This document shows, piece by piece, positions 53,052 to 63,824 of a DNA stretch of 64,000 nt. Within the stretch, counting starts at the first letter, position 1, and every line of letters starts with the position of its first letter. Where the stretch lies: NCBI RefSeq assembly GCF_001029285.1, contig NZ_LDZY01000003.1, positions 310,001-374,000 of the forward strand, in the 5' to 3' direction. The stretch is from Desulfosporosinus acididurans (GTDB taxonomy: Bacteria > Bacillota > Desulfitobacteriia > Desulfitobacteriales > Desulfitobacteriaceae). The translations under genes and the position numbers were made by a program. The notes beneath the pieces are model-generated. The model made no database searches. It saw only the letters and a program-made list of their open reading frames with translations, and had not been told where the DNA came from.

Positions 53052-54266
53052 ATGCAAAGTTATGGCATGAGATGGGTTAGCATGGATGATCTGGAAGAGG
53101 CCAAAATGGCCTTAAAAGAAATTGGCACAGATTCTGCGGGAATTGCTCATATGGCCGGAAAAGGATTGGGACGAGGAATTAAACTTGAGCAAGTGCCCTT
53201 GCGTGTGGCTCATATTCTAAAGCAAGAGATGCTCTCTTTGGGCGGAGATGCAGCGGTCCATCGCAATGTGATTGTAAACCAAATTGAAATGACAGATATT
53301 ATGCTGCTTGGAACAGTTCGGCAGCTTGAGAGGCTTTCGACAAAAGTTTTATCTCAACCCTTCGGATTGAAGCAAATCGGCTCTGATTTGAGGAAATTGC
53401 TGGGCAATTTAGAACCTCCTAAATCCAGAATATTAAACTGCCGTGGCAAAGAATTAAGACTTGGTGAACGAACCTTAATTATGGGAATTTTAAATATAAC
53501 GCCTGACTCTTTTTCCGATGGGGGGAGATATAATAATCTTGAGGATGCGATCGCTCAAGCAGAACGAATGGCCGCTGAAGGGGCGGATATTCTGGATATC
53601 GGGGCAGAATCCACCCGGCCAGGACATCTTGAAGTTAGTGAGGAAGATGAATGGAAGCGCTTGGAACCTATTTTGAAAACTTTAGCGGAACGTGTTGATT
53701 TACCGCTTTCCATTGATACCTATAAAGCAAGTGTGGCGGCTAAGGCCCTTGAAGCCGGGGCCCATATAATTAATGATATTTGGGGCCTGCAAAAAGATCC
53801 TGAAATGGCAAGAGTTGTTGGTGAATATAGAGCTCCTGTGATTGTTATGCATAATCAGACGGAAACAACTTATCATCATTTAATGGGGGATATTCTGACA
53901 TTTTTAAAACAGAGTATTGGACTAGCCGAAGCCTATGGTTTAACGGGAGACCAAATTATCGTAGACCCGGGAATCGGCTTTGGCAAAACCCTGGAGCAAA
54001 ATCTTGAGGTCATGTCCCGCTTAGCAGAATTCAAGGCCTTAGGTCATCCCGTACTATTGGGAACATCTCGCAAATCCATGATCGGAAAAACGTTGGATCT
54101 AGCAGTTGATGAACGTTTGGAAGGGACGCTGGCGACAAGCATTCTTGGAGTGGCTGCCGGAGTAGACATTGTACGAGTTCATGATGTTCAAGAGAATCGC
54201 AGAGCTGTAGAAATGGCAGATGCCATAGTTCGAGGGCAGAGAGGAGTTAATTATGTCGGGGCATGA
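53052..54266 (+). CDS. folP: Dihydropteroate synthase with N-terminal extension
   Basis: Joins p-aminobenzoate to dihydropterin pyrophosphate in folate synthesis; the target of sulfonamides. The TIM-barrel enzyme occupies residues about 135-400 with LIMGILNITPDSFSDGG, GADILDIGAESTRPG, INDIWG, GIGFGKTLEQN and a Lys-Ser in TSRKSMIG. An additional N-terminal region of about 130 residues precedes it, making the protein 404 long against the usual 270-280. The extension, seen in some clostridial homologues, has no recognised catalytic motif. The ATG follows GGAGGG. It overlaps folB by 14 bases. Confidence 0.94.
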   Translation: MQSYGMRWVSMDDLEEAKMALKEIGTDSAGIAHMAGKGLGRGIKLEQVPLRVAHILKQEMLSLGGDAAVHRNVIVNQIEMTDIMLLGTVRQLERLSTKVLSQPFGLKQIGSDLRKLLGNLEPPKSRILNCRGKELRLGERTLIMGILNITPDSFSDGGRYNNLEDAIAQAERMAAEGADILDIGAESTRPGHLEVSEEDEWKRLEPILKTLAERVDLPLSIDTYKASVAAKALEAGAHIINDIWGLQKDPEMARVVGEYRAPVIVMHNQTETTYHHLMGDILTFLKQSIGLAEAYGLTGDQIIVDPGIGFGKTLEQNLEVMSRLAEFKALGHPVLLGTSRKSMIGKTLDLAVDERLEGTLATSILGVAAGVDIVRVHDVQENRRAVEMADAIVRGQRGVNYVGA

Positions 54267-54630
54267 TGCTATTCACCTTCGAGGCCTTGAGTTCTATGCC
54301 TATCATGGGGCTCTGCCTGAGGAACAGATTCTTGGGCAGAAATTCATAATAGACATTGATCTTTTTGTGGATCTCAGTCGGTCAGGAAGTTCAGATCAAG
54401 TTCAGGACACTATTCATTATGGTGAAGTTTACAATGTTATTAAAACTTGTGTGATGGATGATAAACATCAGTTGATAGAATATTTGGCTGAAAAAATTGC
54501 CCAAACAGTTTTGGCCCAGTTCAACTGCAAATCTGTTCGGGTAGAAGTACATAAGCCCCAAGCACCGGTTGCCGGCATTTTCCGAGACGTTTCCGTGGAG
54601 ATTTGGCGACCGGCAGGAGGAACAGCATGA
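54253..54630 (+). CDS. folB: Dihydroneopterin aldolase
   Basis: Cleaves 7,8-dihydroneopterin to 6-hydroxymethyl-dihydropterin and glycolaldehyde. The 125 residues carry LRGLEFYAYHGALPEEQILGQ (split by the catalytic Glu/Tyr region), the middle TIHYGEVY, LIEYLAEKIA and the KPQAPVAGIF motif with the catalytic Lys near residue 101. It starts inside the folP end and overlaps folK by 4 bases, so folP-folB-folK are tightly coupled. Confidence 0.95.
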   Translation: MSGHDAIHLRGLEFYAYHGALPEEQILGQKFIIDIDLFVDLSRSGSSDQVQDTIHYGEVYNVIKTCVMDDKHQLIEYLAEKIAQTVLAQFNCKSVRVEVHKPQAPVAGIFRDVSVEIWRPAGGTA

Positions 54631-55118
54631 GAGCATTTTTAGGATTGGGCAGTAATCTTGGGGACAGAGGCTACTATCTTAGCGAGGCTCTTTCGGCTTT
54701 AAAGCGTCCCGCCATAGCTATTCTGTCACTGTCACGAATCTATGAAACCGAACCTTGGGGAGTCCAGGAGCAGCAGCCTCTGTATTGGAATCAGGTGGTA
54801 GAGGTGGATACCACTCTTCCTCCCTTGGATCTGCTCCATGTCTGTCAAGAAATTGAACAGCAATTCGGACGAGTGCGTAAGGAACATTGGGGGTCCAGAA
54901 CGATTGACATTGATCTTCTAATTTATGATAATGTGGTTAGCGATTCGAAGGAATTAACATTACCTCATCCCTATCTGGAGGTTCGGGAGTTTGTACTGGC
55001 TCCCCTGCGTGAAATCGCGCCAAATCTTATTTTACCTTCGGGAAGACCAATTAGTAAGGTTTTTGGAGAGGGAAAGGTGTTTCCAAAAGAGCAATACTCG
55101 GAGCTCCAACAAGACTAA
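54627..55118 (+). CDS. folK: 2-amino-4-hydroxy-6-hydroxymethyldihydropteridine pyrophosphokinase
   Basis: Transfers pyrophosphate from ATP to hydroxymethyl-dihydropterin, making the FolP substrate. The 163 residues contain FLGLGSNLGDRGYYL, SRIYETEPWG, the metal-binding WGSRTIDIDLLIYD and the Arg-rich PHPYLEVREFVLAPL. ATG 54627 (ATGA overlap with folB) follows AGGAGG. It ends the fol operon. Confidence 0.95.
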   Translation: MRAFLGLGSNLGDRGYYLSEALSALKRPAIAILSLSRIYETEPWGVQEQQPLYWNQVVEVDTTLPPLDLLHVCQEIEQQFGRVRKEHWGSRTIDIDLLIYDNVVSDSKELTLPHPYLEVREFVLAPLREIAPNLILPSGRPISKVFGEGKVFPKEQYSELQQD

Positions 55119-55126
55119 ACTGTGAG

Positions 55127-55152
55127 CCGACGACATCGAAAGAGTTGTACGG
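55127..55152 (+). ncRNA. Candidate pan-type regulatory hairpin 1
   Basis: CCG (55127-55129), A, CGAC pairs with GTTG, TA, CGG (55150-55152): an outer 3-bp and inner 4-bp stem separated by unpaired A. It lies in the leader of the pantothenate genes and closely resembles hairpin 2. The Rfam pan motif is described as hairpins with bulged A residues, often in tandem, before panB, panC or panD. Confidence 0.4.
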
Positions 55153-55209
55153 TGGTTTTGGTGTCAACGAATGAATCATGCCTACCAAACTAATACTATT
55201 GCATAAACA

Positions 55210-55235
55210 CCGCTTGGATCATTGGACCGAGACGG
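55210..55235 (+). ncRNA. Candidate pan-type regulatory hairpin 2
   Basis: CCG (55210-55212), CTTGG pairs with CCGAG, A, CGG (55233-55235): outer 3-bp and inner 5-bp stem with a bulged A on the 3' side. Like hairpin 1 its 3' side reads ACGGNGG. It is followed 16 bases later by an intrinsic terminator, as in an attenuating leader. Confidence 0.45.
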
Positions 55236-55250
55236 AGGGTAGATTAAAGT

Positions 55251-55280
55251 GCCTTCACCTTGGTGAGGGTATTTTTTTTC
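55251..55280 (+). terminator. Leader terminator before the pan genes
   Basis: GCCTTCACC and GGTGAGGGT arms (55251-55270) followed by A and eight T residues (55272-55279). It comes after the two bulged hairpins and 92 bases before the first gene; it may serve as an attenuator or as the fol operon terminator. Confidence 0.75.
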
Positions 55281-55371
55281 ACTATCAAATTCCCACGCCG
55301 TAAAGCGGCACCACAGATTGTTGCTAAACCAGTTTAGAGAGTAGGTCTAAATGGAGTAGGGAGGGGAAAGA

Positions 55372-56241
55372 ATGAAGTTTGGGATTATCGGAACAGGGAT
55401 TGTCGGGACTGCGTTGGCACTTCGCTTAGAGGAGAAGGGTCACTATTGTATTGGTGTTCACACGCGAAGTCGCAGCTCTTATGAACGCTTCTGCCGGTAT
55501 TTGCCTAAAAACCATCTTACGTTGGATGAACTCGCCTCAACTGCGGATGGACTGTTTATAACTACCCAAGATGATTTAATCCGCACGGTGGCTGAAAACC
55601 TTAGTATTAGACCTTCGATTAAATCAGAACAACTTTGGGTTCACTGTTCAGGTTCACTCCCTTCGACTGTTCTGAGGGTCAAAGAGGATTTGTCTGTACG
55701 CTGTCTTTCTCTGCATCCTCTTCAGGCTTTTGCCAGCATAGAAAAGGCTTTGGAGATCTTAACCGGGACTCATTTTGGAATAGAAGGTGATGATGAAGAG
55801 TTTGGTGAGGGTCTTGTCAACGATCTGGGGGGGATTCCTCATCGCATCTTAGCGTCCCAGAAATCTATGTATCATGCAGGTGCCGTAGTTGCTTCAAATT
55901 ATCTGGTAGTATTGGCTTCTTTGGCTGTGGAACTTTTTGCTGAGGCCGGATTCCAAGAGAATGAAGCCTTGGCATCATTAATTCCTTTGATGCGAGGGAC
56001 TCTCTATAATCTGGAGCAGGTTGGACTCCCCCAAGCCTTGACAGGGCCGGTGGCGCGAGGCGATGTTAAAGTGGTACAAGGCCATTTAGACCATATGCCC
56101 TCGAAGCTCAAGGGAATATACAGGGAATTAGGGTTAAAAGCTCTGGAGCTCGGAGAAGACAAAAAGGCTCTACAAGGATTGACTTATTCTCCGGAAGATT
56201 TAAATAAGCTGAAATCAATGTTAGGCCATTTATTTAATTAA
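55372..56241 (+). CDS. DUF2520 protein with Rossmann NAD(P)-binding domain
   Basis: Putative oxidoreductase. The 289 residues begin with a Rossmann glycine motif GIIGTGIVGTALALRLEEKGH (split at the GxGxxG turn), followed by an NAD(P)-binding half (about 1-125) and a helical DUF2520 half (about 130-285), a layout like 6-phosphogluconate dehydrogenase and ketopantoate reductases. Genes of this family often stand next to panB/panC; here panC and panD follow, and panB is absent. A ketopantoate-reductase-like role is possible but inferred only from context. The ATG follows AGGGAGGGG. Confidence 0.75.
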   Translation: MKFGIIGTGIVGTALALRLEEKGHYCIGVHTRSRSSYERFCRYLPKNHLTLDELASTADGLFITTQDDLIRTVAENLSIRPSIKSEQLWVHCSGSLPSTVLRVKEDLSVRCLSLHPLQAFASIEKALEILTGTHFGIEGDDEEFGEGLVNDLGGIPHRILASQKSMYHAGAVVASNYLVVLASLAVELFAEAGFQENEALASLIPLMRGTLYNLEQVGLPQALTGPVARGDVKVVQGHLDHMPSKLKGIYRELGLKALELGEDKKALQGLTYSPEDLNKLKSMLGHLFN

Positions 56242-56352
56242 AATTGATATGAACTGCCAAAATTGTTGGTACTCTATTGACAGAGCTAAGATTTCCTTGA
56301 AAATTCACTGCACATCGAATTTACTATAAAGGTAGGAAAGGCGGACATAGGT

Positions 56353-57210
56353 ATGCTTAGAACTGCTAATATTTCAGAACTTCGTAAAATCATTAAAGAG
56401 GAAAAACAAAGGGGGAAAACCATCGTTCTTGTTCCTTCAATGGGTTACTTGCATAGAGGACATTTAACCTTAATTGAAAAGGCTAAAGAAACAGGGGCTT
56501 TTGTTGTTGTAAGTATTTTTGTTAATCCCCTGCAATTTGGACCTAATGAAGATTATGCACGTTATCCGAGGGATTTAGAAAGAGATGCACAATTAGTGGA
56601 AGAGTGCGGCGTTGATCTACTCTTTCACCCATCTGTGGAGGAAATGTATCCCAGACCCATGGTAACTTTTGTTGAGGTAGGTCAATTGGATAAGGTATTA
56701 TGCGGTGCGAATCGCCCCGGGCATTTCCGAGGAGTTACCACTGTTGTCAGCAAATTGTTTCATATTGTCCAGCCGGATATAGCCTTTTTTGGTCAAAAGG
56801 ATTATCAACAATACTTGATTATCCGACGAATGGTTAGTGATTTAAATCTTCCAATTGAAGTTCGAGGTGTACCTATTGTTCGAGAAAAAGATGGTCTAGC
56901 TCTCAGCTCGCGTAATGTCTTCTTATCGGCTGAACAACGCCAGGAAGCCTTAGTACTGTCTCGTAGTCTTCAAGAAGCGGCAGAATTGATTCGACGAGGA
57001 AAGCAATCAGCCCGAGACATTGAAGATTTTATTCGCACTGCCATTAGGCGTGACAGCCAAGGGGTTATCGATTATGTAGAGGTCAGGGACGCCGAGGATC
57101 TGTCGGAAGTTACAGAAATCAATCGGCAAGTACTAATTGCGCTAGCGGTGAAGTTTGGCCCAACGCGCTTAATTGATAATATAGTCGTGGAGGTTGAAAC
57201 TAATGTTTAG
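56353..57210 (+). CDS. panC: Pantothenate synthetase
   Basis: Condenses pantoate with beta-alanine using ATP. The 285 residues show [15 protein letters not shown] with the HxGH-type nucleotide site, [30 protein letters not shown] and the KSKS-like [11 protein letters not shown]. It overlaps panD by 8 bases. panB, needed to make pantoate, is not in the window. Confidence 0.95.
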   Translation: MLRTANISELRKIIKEEKQRGKTIVLVPSMGYLHRGHLTLIEKAKETGAFVVVSIFVNPLQFGPNEDYARYPRDLERDAQLVEECGVDLLFHPSVEEMYPRPMVTFVEVGQLDKVLCGANRPGHFRGVTTVVSKLFHIVQPDIAFFGQKDYQQYLIIRRMVSDLNLPIEVRGVPIVREKDGLALSSRNVFLSAEQRQEALVLSRSLQEAAELIRRGKQSARDIEDFIRTAIRRDSQGVIDYVEVRDAEDLSEVTEINRQVLIALAVKFGPTRLIDNIVVEVETNV

Positions 57211-57586
57211 AACGATGATGAAATCGAAAATTCACAGAGCAATCGTGACAGAAGCTAACCTTCAATATGTGGGGAGCGTGACGATAGACTCAGAATTGAT
57301 GCAAAAAGCGAATATTTTACCTAATGAGAAGGTTCAGATTGTCAATAATAATAATGGTGCCAGGTTTGAAACCTATGTCATTCCCGGAGAGCCGCATTCC
57401 GGTGTGATCTGTCTCAATGGTGCCGCAGCTCGACAGGTGCAGGTCGGAGATCAGGTAATTATTATTTCCTATTGTTTACTTACGGATGAGACAGCCCATA
57501 ATTACAAACCAAACGTTGTTTTTGTGGATGAGAATAATCGGCCAACTAAAATTGAGTCCGAAGAAATTCATGGACAAAAATCATAA
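57203..57586 (+). CDS. panD: Aspartate 1-decarboxylase
   Basis: Pyruvoyl-dependent enzyme that makes beta-alanine from aspartate. The 127-residue proenzyme cleaves itself at Gly-Ser in YVGSVTID, near residue 24-25, as expected. The N-terminal Lys in MMKSKIHRA and the later [20 protein letters not shown] are family motifs. ATG 57203 is 9 bases after GTGGAGG, within the panC end. The pair supplies both last inputs of pantothenate. Confidence 0.95.
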   Translation: MFRTMMKSKIHRAIVTEANLQYVGSVTIDSELMQKANILPNEKVQIVNNNNGARFETYVIPGEPHSGVICLNGAAARQVQVGDQVIIISYCLLTDETAHNYKPNVVFVDENNRPTKIESEEIHGQKS

Positions 57587-57612
57587 TTGGATCAAGCAGG
57601 GAGCAAAAGCGA

Positions 57613-58593
57613 ATGGCAAGTCACGATATTCTTCAGCTTCTCGTCTCTCTTCCCGGAGAGTTTGTATCGGGTGAAAGAATCAGCCAACAACTTAATGTCA
57701 CTAGAGCTTCAGTTTGGAAGCAGATTAAACAGCTAAAAGAAGAAGGATTTGATATAGAGGCCCATACCAAAAAAGGATATTGTCTCCGTAAAACTCCCAA
57801 TTCATTAAATGCTTGGGTTATTGAGCAAATGGTAGAAACCAAGTCCTTTGGGCATGTACTATCTATCGAGGACAAACTGAAATCAACAAATGCTAAGGCT
57901 AGGGAATTAGCACGTGAGGGAGGAATTCATGGTCAGGTTGTTATAGCAAAGTCGCAATATGCAGGACGTGGAAGAATGCAGAGGGAATGGCAGTCTCCGC
58001 TGGGAGGATTATGGATGTCGGTAATTATCCGGCCAAATTTGACTTTAGCCAATGCTTCAAAGCTAACCCTTGCTGCAAGTGTGGCGATTGTAGATGCTAT
58101 AGAAGAATTATATCAATTGCGGGTCGGAATTAAGTGGCCCAACGATCTTCTCTATAATGGCCAAAAGATTGCCGGAATACTCGGGGAAGTTGTTGGAGAA
58201 TGGAACAGAGTTCAGACCTTAATATTAGGAATTGGCATTAATGCTAATTTTTCAAGTGAAAAATTAGGTTCTATTTTAACGGCTGCAACATTAAAGGAAA
58301 TTTTAGGGTACGAGGTAGATTTGAATAGGTTGGCGGCCACGATTTTAGAGTACTTAGAAAAACAGGTTACAGCCCTGGAAGAAAATCTTTTTGAAGACCT
58401 ACGTTCTAATTGGATGGCTCGAGCGGTTGGTCTTGGAGAAGAAGTAAGGGTTTTGCGTGGTGAAGAGGTCTTTAGGGGCGTGTTTAAAGGAATTTCTCAA
58501 GATGGTGAATTGCTCCTGAGCACAGAACAGGGCGAAGAGCGGTTTTCTGCCGGAGAAGTTAGGTTGAGGTCTAAGCAGGGATCATATTTTTAG
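57613..58593 (+). CDS. birA: Bifunctional biotin protein ligase / biotin repressor
   Basis: Attaches biotin to carboxylase subunits and, as a biotinyl-AMP-bound dimer, represses biotin genes. The 326 residues begin with a winged helix (about 5-65; GERISQQLNVTRASVWKQIKQL is split by its turn), which makes it a repressor-type BirA. The ligase domain has YAGRGRMQREWQSPLGG (biotinyl-AMP loop) and KWPNDLLYNGQKIAGIL; an SH3-like C-terminal domain follows. A matching operator is found just downstream, in front of bioY. Confidence 0.94.
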   Translation: MASHDILQLLVSLPGEFVSGERISQQLNVTRASVWKQIKQLKEEGFDIEAHTKKGYCLRKTPNSLNAWVIEQMVETKSFGHVLSIEDKLKSTNAKARELAREGGIHGQVVIAKSQYAGRGRMQREWQSPLGGLWMSVIIRPNLTLANASKLTLAASVAIVDAIEELYQLRVGIKWPNDLLYNGQKIAGILGEVVGEWNRVQTLILGIGINANFSSEKLGSILTAATLKEILGYEVDLNRLAATILEYLEKQVTALEENLFEDLRSNWMARAVGLGEEVRVLRGEEVFRGVFKGISQDGELLLSTEQGEERFSAGEVRLRSKQGSYF

Positions 58594-58623
58594 AGAGATT
58601 CCTTACGGATACTTAGAAAGATA

Positions 58624-58676
58624 TTGCAAGTTATCGGCTCTTATTGTAAACTCAAAATAAAAAATAAGTTTACAAT
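58624..58676 (+). promoter_or_regulatory. bioY promoter with BirA operator
   Basis: ATTGTAAAC (58643-58651) and GTTTACAAT (58668-58676) are perfect inverted arms 16 bases apart, the known BirA-operator layout of Firmicutes. They overlap the -10 TAAACT (58647-58652) of a promoter whose -35 is TTGCAA (58624-58629, 17-base spacer), and end just at the GGAGGG ribosome-binding site. Confidence 0.8.
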
Positions 58677-58690
58677 GGAGGGCTAGATTT

Positions 58691-59224
58691 ATGAATGTTC
58701 GGAAATTAGCTATGTCATCGGTTTTTGCTGCATTAATGTGCTTAACAGGTATGCTGATACATTGGGCACCTGCCTTGATTCCTTTTAGTATACTTCCGGT
58801 TTTTGTGTATCTTTCGGGGCTTATTCTCGGAGCGGAATATGGTGCCATGGCAATGCTCGTTTATCTGGTATTGGGGCTGTTTGGACTGCCCGTTTTTGCT
58901 TCTGCACCGTTCGGGGGCTTAGGTTATATCTTAAAACCGACATTTGGCTTTCTGTTAGGTTATGTTGCGGCAGCTTATGTTGTGGGGCGTTTTTATCGTG
59001 AAGGAAGTCTTTGGCGGGCGATTACTGGTGTGTTCTTCGGTCTTATTGTTTTATATTTATTTGGTTTAAGTTATCTTTACGTAATTTTACATTGGGTTTT
59101 GCATCAAACAACAAGTATTGCGGGTGTTCTGGCGATCGGATTTGTCCCTTTACTTTTTATGGGAGATTTGATTAAGGCCGGACTCGCAGTCTGGGTTGGT
59201 CAAGAGATCGTTCGTCGGCGCTAA
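58691..59224 (+). CDS. bioY: Biotin transporter substrate-specific component BioY
   Basis: S-component of an energy-coupling-factor transporter; binds and imports biotin. The 177 residues form about six membrane helices, with the family N-terminal motif ([16 protein letters not shown]) and [18 protein letters not shown]. No ECF module genes (T and A components) are nearby, so it likely shares a common module. The ATG lies shortly after GGAGGG, and the gene has its own BirA-controlled promoter. Confidence 0.92.
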   Translation: MNVRKLAMSSVFAALMCLTGMLIHWAPALIPFSILPVFVYLSGLILGAEYGAMAMLVYLVLGLFGLPVFASAPFGGLGYILKPTFGFLLGYVAAAYVVGRFYREGSLWRAITGVFFGLIVLYLFGLSYLYVILHWVLHQTTSIAGVLAIGFVPLLFMGDLIKAGLAVWVGQEIVRRR

Positions 59225-59259
59225 ACTGCCTCAAATCGTTAGGGAAAAGGAGTGGTAGT

Positions 59260-60027
59260 GTGATTCTTCTATTCGATGTAGGAAATACAAATATTGTTTT
59301 AGGGGTCTATGATGAAAGGACATTGACGCATCATTGGAGAGTTTCAACCGAAAAATCTCGAACTGTTGATGAGTATGCGGTTGTGATTAAAAATCTTTTT
59401 GACTTTAGTGGATTAAGCTTTAGGGAGATAAATGCTGTTGTCATTTCTTCCGTTGTCCCGCCTGTTATGCCTACCTTGGAAACGCTTGCTCGAAAATATT
59501 TTGGCGTAGAACCGCTTGTAGTGGGGCCGGGGATTAAGACAGGCATGCCGATTATTTATGATAACCCAAGGGAAGTTGGAGCTGATCGGATTGTAAACGC
59601 TGTTGCAGCTTATGCCAAATATGGCGGTCCCCTAGTCATTGTAGATTTTGGCACAGCAACAACGTTCTGTGTTGTTTCCAAACGGGGTGAATATTTAGGA
59701 GGGGCTATTGCGCCGGGGATTGGAATCTCAACTGAAGCCCTCTTCTTGCGTGCATCCAAATTACCAAGGGTCGAGATGGTAAAACCCACTTCGGTAATTG
59801 CTAAAAATACTGTTTCCGGAATGCAATCAGGGATATACTACGGTTTTACTGGCCAAGTTGATGGGATTGTTAAACGGATAAAAGAGGAATTAGGATCAGA
59901 GACTAAAGTTGTAGCAACTGGCGGGTTGGCGAAGATGATTTCTCAAGAATCTGAAACCATCGAAACAGTGGATCCTTTTCTGACCCTCGAAGGGCTACTA
60001 ATCATTTATGAACGGAATCAGAAATAA
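59260..60027 (+). CDS. coaX: Type III pantothenate kinase
   Basis: First step of coenzyme A synthesis, phosphorylating pantothenate; the type III enzyme is not inhibited by CoA and needs a monovalent cation. The 255 residues show the ASKHA-fold motifs [26 protein letters not shown] and [13 protein letters not shown]. The GTG start follows AAAAGGAG. It connects naturally with panC-panD upstream. Confidence 0.94.
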   Translation: MILLFDVGNTNIVLGVYDERTLTHHWRVSTEKSRTVDEYAVVIKNLFDFSGLSFREINAVVISSVVPPVMPTLETLARKYFGVEPLVVGPGIKTGMPIIYDNPREVGADRIVNAVAAYAKYGGPLVIVDFGTATTFCVVSKRGEYLGGAIAPGIGISTEALFLRASKLPRVEMVKPTSVIAKNTVSGMQSGIYYGFTGQVDGIVKRIKEELGSETKVVATGGLAKMISQESETIETVDPFLTLEGLLIIYERNQK

Positions 60028-60044
60028 TTTATCGAGGAATGAAT

Positions 60045-61010
60045 ATGAATCTAGGAAATTATAACCTTGGAGTTCCTGTATTTTTAGCACCTTTAGCAGG
60101 AGTAACGGATAAGGCCTTTCGCGAAACGGTATGTGCCTTAGGCGGAAGAACTGTATGGACAGAAATGATCAGCGACAAAGCATTGAATTATCGTAATTCA
60201 AAAACGTTGAGCATGTTAGATTTAAGAGATGAGCCAGAGCCCAGGATTGTTCAGCTTTTCGGTTCAGATCCGGAAACAATGTCTCGGGCAGCTCTTTTGG
60301 CTCTAGATGCCGGTGCAAATGTTATTGATATAAACATGGGATGCCCTGCTCCTAAAATCATTAAAAATGGCGAGGGCTCGGCTCTGCTAAGAGATTTGCC
60401 GCGGGCACAAGCTATTGCGGCCGCTGTCGTAAAGGTTGTTAGTATTCCGGTTACGGTAAAGATTCGCCTTGGCTGGAATCACGATGAAATTGTGGCTTTG
60501 GAGATGGCTCGTCGTCTTGAGGCAGTGGGAGTTCAGATGTTAACTCTTCACGCCCGAACTCGAGAACAATTCTATTCGGGACGAGCTGATTGGTCCTGGA
60601 TCCAAAACGTTAAGCGTGAAGTTAAAATCCCTGTTATTGGCAACGGGGATATATTTTGTCCGGAAGATGCGCGTAAAATGATTGAGGAAACGGGATGTGA
60701 CGGTGTCATGATCGGCCGTGGAGCTTTGGGAAACCCCTGGCTTATTTCCCGAACCCAGCATTTCCTTGAACACGGCACAATAGTACCTGAACCACTCCTT
60801 GAAGAACGTCTTATGGTCGCCACGCAGCATTTTGAGCGAGTGTTGCGCTATAAGGGCGAACATATTGGTCTTAACGAAATGAGAAAACATGCTGTTTGGT
60901 ATATCAAAGGAGTACGAAATGCGGCACAATTCAGAGATATTATTATGCAAACAAGATCCGCTGATGAAATGAGAACCGTCTTGAGTCGAATATTACAAAA
61001 TGGGGAATAG
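60045..61010 (+). CDS. dusB: tRNA-dihydrouridine synthase DusB family
   Basis: Flavin enzyme that reduces uridine in the tRNA D-loop. The 321 residues have the TIM barrel with FLAPLAGVTDKAFRE, the catalytic Cys in NMGCPAPKI near residue 98, LTLHARTREQFYSG and VMIGRGALGNPWL, plus a C-terminal helical domain. ATG 60045 is 7 bases from GAGG; the ATG two codons earlier is too close. It lies just after coaX, and dusB-greA-lysS is close to the yacF-lysS order of Bacillus. Confidence 0.93.
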   Translation: MNLGNYNLGVPVFLAPLAGVTDKAFRETVCALGGRTVWTEMISDKALNYRNSKTLSMLDLRDEPEPRIVQLFGSDPETMSRAALLALDAGANVIDINMGCPAPKIIKNGEGSALLRDLPRAQAIAAAVVKVVSIPVTVKIRLGWNHDEIVALEMARRLEAVGVQMLTLHARTREQFYSGRADWSWIQNVKREVKIPVIGNGDIFCPEDARKMIEETGCDGVMIGRGALGNPWLISRTQHFLEHGTIVPEPLLEERLMVATQHFERVLRYKGEHIGLNEMRKHAVWYIKGVRNAAQFRDIIMQTRSADEMRTVLSRILQNGE

Positions 61011-61070
61011 ATTTTGTCGAAGAGAGAAAAACTATGGGAACATTGCTCGGTAAGAGGGAATGTGGTATCC

Positions 61071-61099
61071 TTGACAATATTTTGCAAGGTCCTTATAAT
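61071..61099 (+). promoter_or_regulatory. Consensus sigma-A promoter of greA
   Basis: TTGACA (61071-61076), exactly 17 bases, TATAAT (61094-61099): a perfect consensus promoter, the strongest in the window by inspection. It leaves a leader of about 120 bases with no recognised structure before greA. Confidence 0.85.
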
Positions 61100-61228
61100 A
61101 ACGAGTAATGTAATTGAGGAATTATTTTTTACAGTTCCTGGTTTAAATGAAGTACGCTAAAGCTGTTAGAAAGTGCAAGGTACTATAAATGGCACAATGC
61201 GTAGGACGAGAAAAGGGAGCGAGAAACT

Positions 61229-61699
61229 ATGCCTGAAAAAGAAGTCATTCTGACCTTAGAAGGCCTCAAAAAACTTGAGGAAGAGTTAGAACTAACAAAA
61301 ACAGTAAAGCGTCGAGAAGTTGCCTTGCGGATCAAGCAGGCCATTGACTTTGGTGATATTAGTGAAAACTCTGAATACGACGATGCTAAGAATGATCAAG
61401 CTTTTATCGAAGGTCGAATTATTACCCTGGAAAAGATGCTCAGGAATGCACGGGTTATTGATGAGGTTGAAGGAACAGATGTTGTAACCTTAGGTGCAAA
61501 GGTACGTTTGAAAGACGTTGATTATGGAGACGACGAAGAGTACTATATTGTTGGTTCAGCAGAAGCAGATCCGGGTACGAATAAGATTTCTAACGAGTCT
61601 CCGGTAGGTAAAGCCGTTTTGGGTCAAACAAAAGGATCTATCGTGGAAGTTAATGTACCTGCGGGGATTCTTCACTATCAAATCCTCGACATCAAGTAA
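61229..61699 (+). CDS. greA: Transcription elongation factor GreA
   Basis: Rescues backtracked RNA polymerase by stimulating transcript cleavage. The 156 residues have an N-terminal coiled coil (about 1-75) with the tip acids in [18 protein letters not shown] and a C-terminal FKBP-like domain (about 82-156; [19 protein letters not shown]). Length is as usual. It has its own consensus promoter and a hairpin after it. Confidence 0.96.
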   Translation: MPEKEVILTLEGLKKLEEELELTKTVKRREVALRIKQAIDFGDISENSEYDDAKNDQAFIEGRIITLEKMLRNARVIDEVEGTDVVTLGAKVRLKDVDYGDDEEYYIVGSAEADPGTNKISNESPVGKAVLGQTKGSIVEVNVPAGILHYQILDIK

Positions 61700-61749
61700 G
61701 ATTAGAATCCCATTAGCAAATTAGGACAGAAAAAATAGGCTTTTTTCAG

Positions 61750-61800
61750 AGTGCAGTGTTTCTGTATGGTTAATCAAATACAGATCCTGCACTTTGTTTG
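61750..61800 (+). terminator. Long hairpin after greA
   Basis: AGTGCAG (61750-61756) and TTCTGTA (61760-61766) pair with TACAGAT (61779-61785) and CTGCACT (61787-61793); TTGTTTGTTG follows. It is a probable terminator with a loose U-tract. Confidence 0.5.
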
Positions 61801-61810
61801 TTGATCTTGA

Positions 61811-63439
<1,629 letters not shown>

Positions 63440-63555
63440 TTTGCCTTTGCTGATATCTCTAGATGCCTGGAATTGGTTAGGTATCTGAATTAAGCCAAAT
63501 TATTAAGAGCATATTATGGGCGTTGTCATAGAGTTATTTTGCTTGGTTAGGATTG

Positions 63556-63585
63556 AGAGTCTGACTAATAAGTTGGACTCTTTTT
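63556..63585 (+). terminator. Intrinsic terminator downstream of lysS
   Basis: AGAGTCTGAC and GTTGGACTCT arms (63556-63581) around TAATAA, with a five-T run. It lies about 115 bases after lysS; the stretch between shows nothing else I recognise. Confidence 0.65.
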
Positions 63586-63718
63586 CCATGGGATACATTG
63601 TTATCCGGGTTATAGAAGCAAGAAACATATAAAGATGATTGTCTTACCTATTGCGAGAATATGAAAGCATATTTAATAAATAGCACTATAAACCCTTATA
63701 AACACTGAATTATTATGG

Positions 63719-63748
63719 TTGAAAACGTTAATACAAATATGGTATATT
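63719..63748 (+). promoter_or_regulatory. rRNA operon promoter candidate 1
   Basis: TTGAAA (63719-63724), an 18-base spacer and TATATT (63743-63748), upstream of the rRNA leader. Confidence 0.5.
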
Positions 63749-63824
63749 AGTCATTGTTCGCTCGGCAATATATTAGAGAGAGCGAAACAATACAAATTCA
63801 AGCTAAATGGATTAAAAATAGATA

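Noticed and set aside
55119-55371. T-box riboswitch before the pan genes
   Set aside because: The leader has a terminator and a GGAGGGTAG stretch, but no GGTGG-type antiterminator consensus or specifier loop, and the genes are not typical T-box targets.
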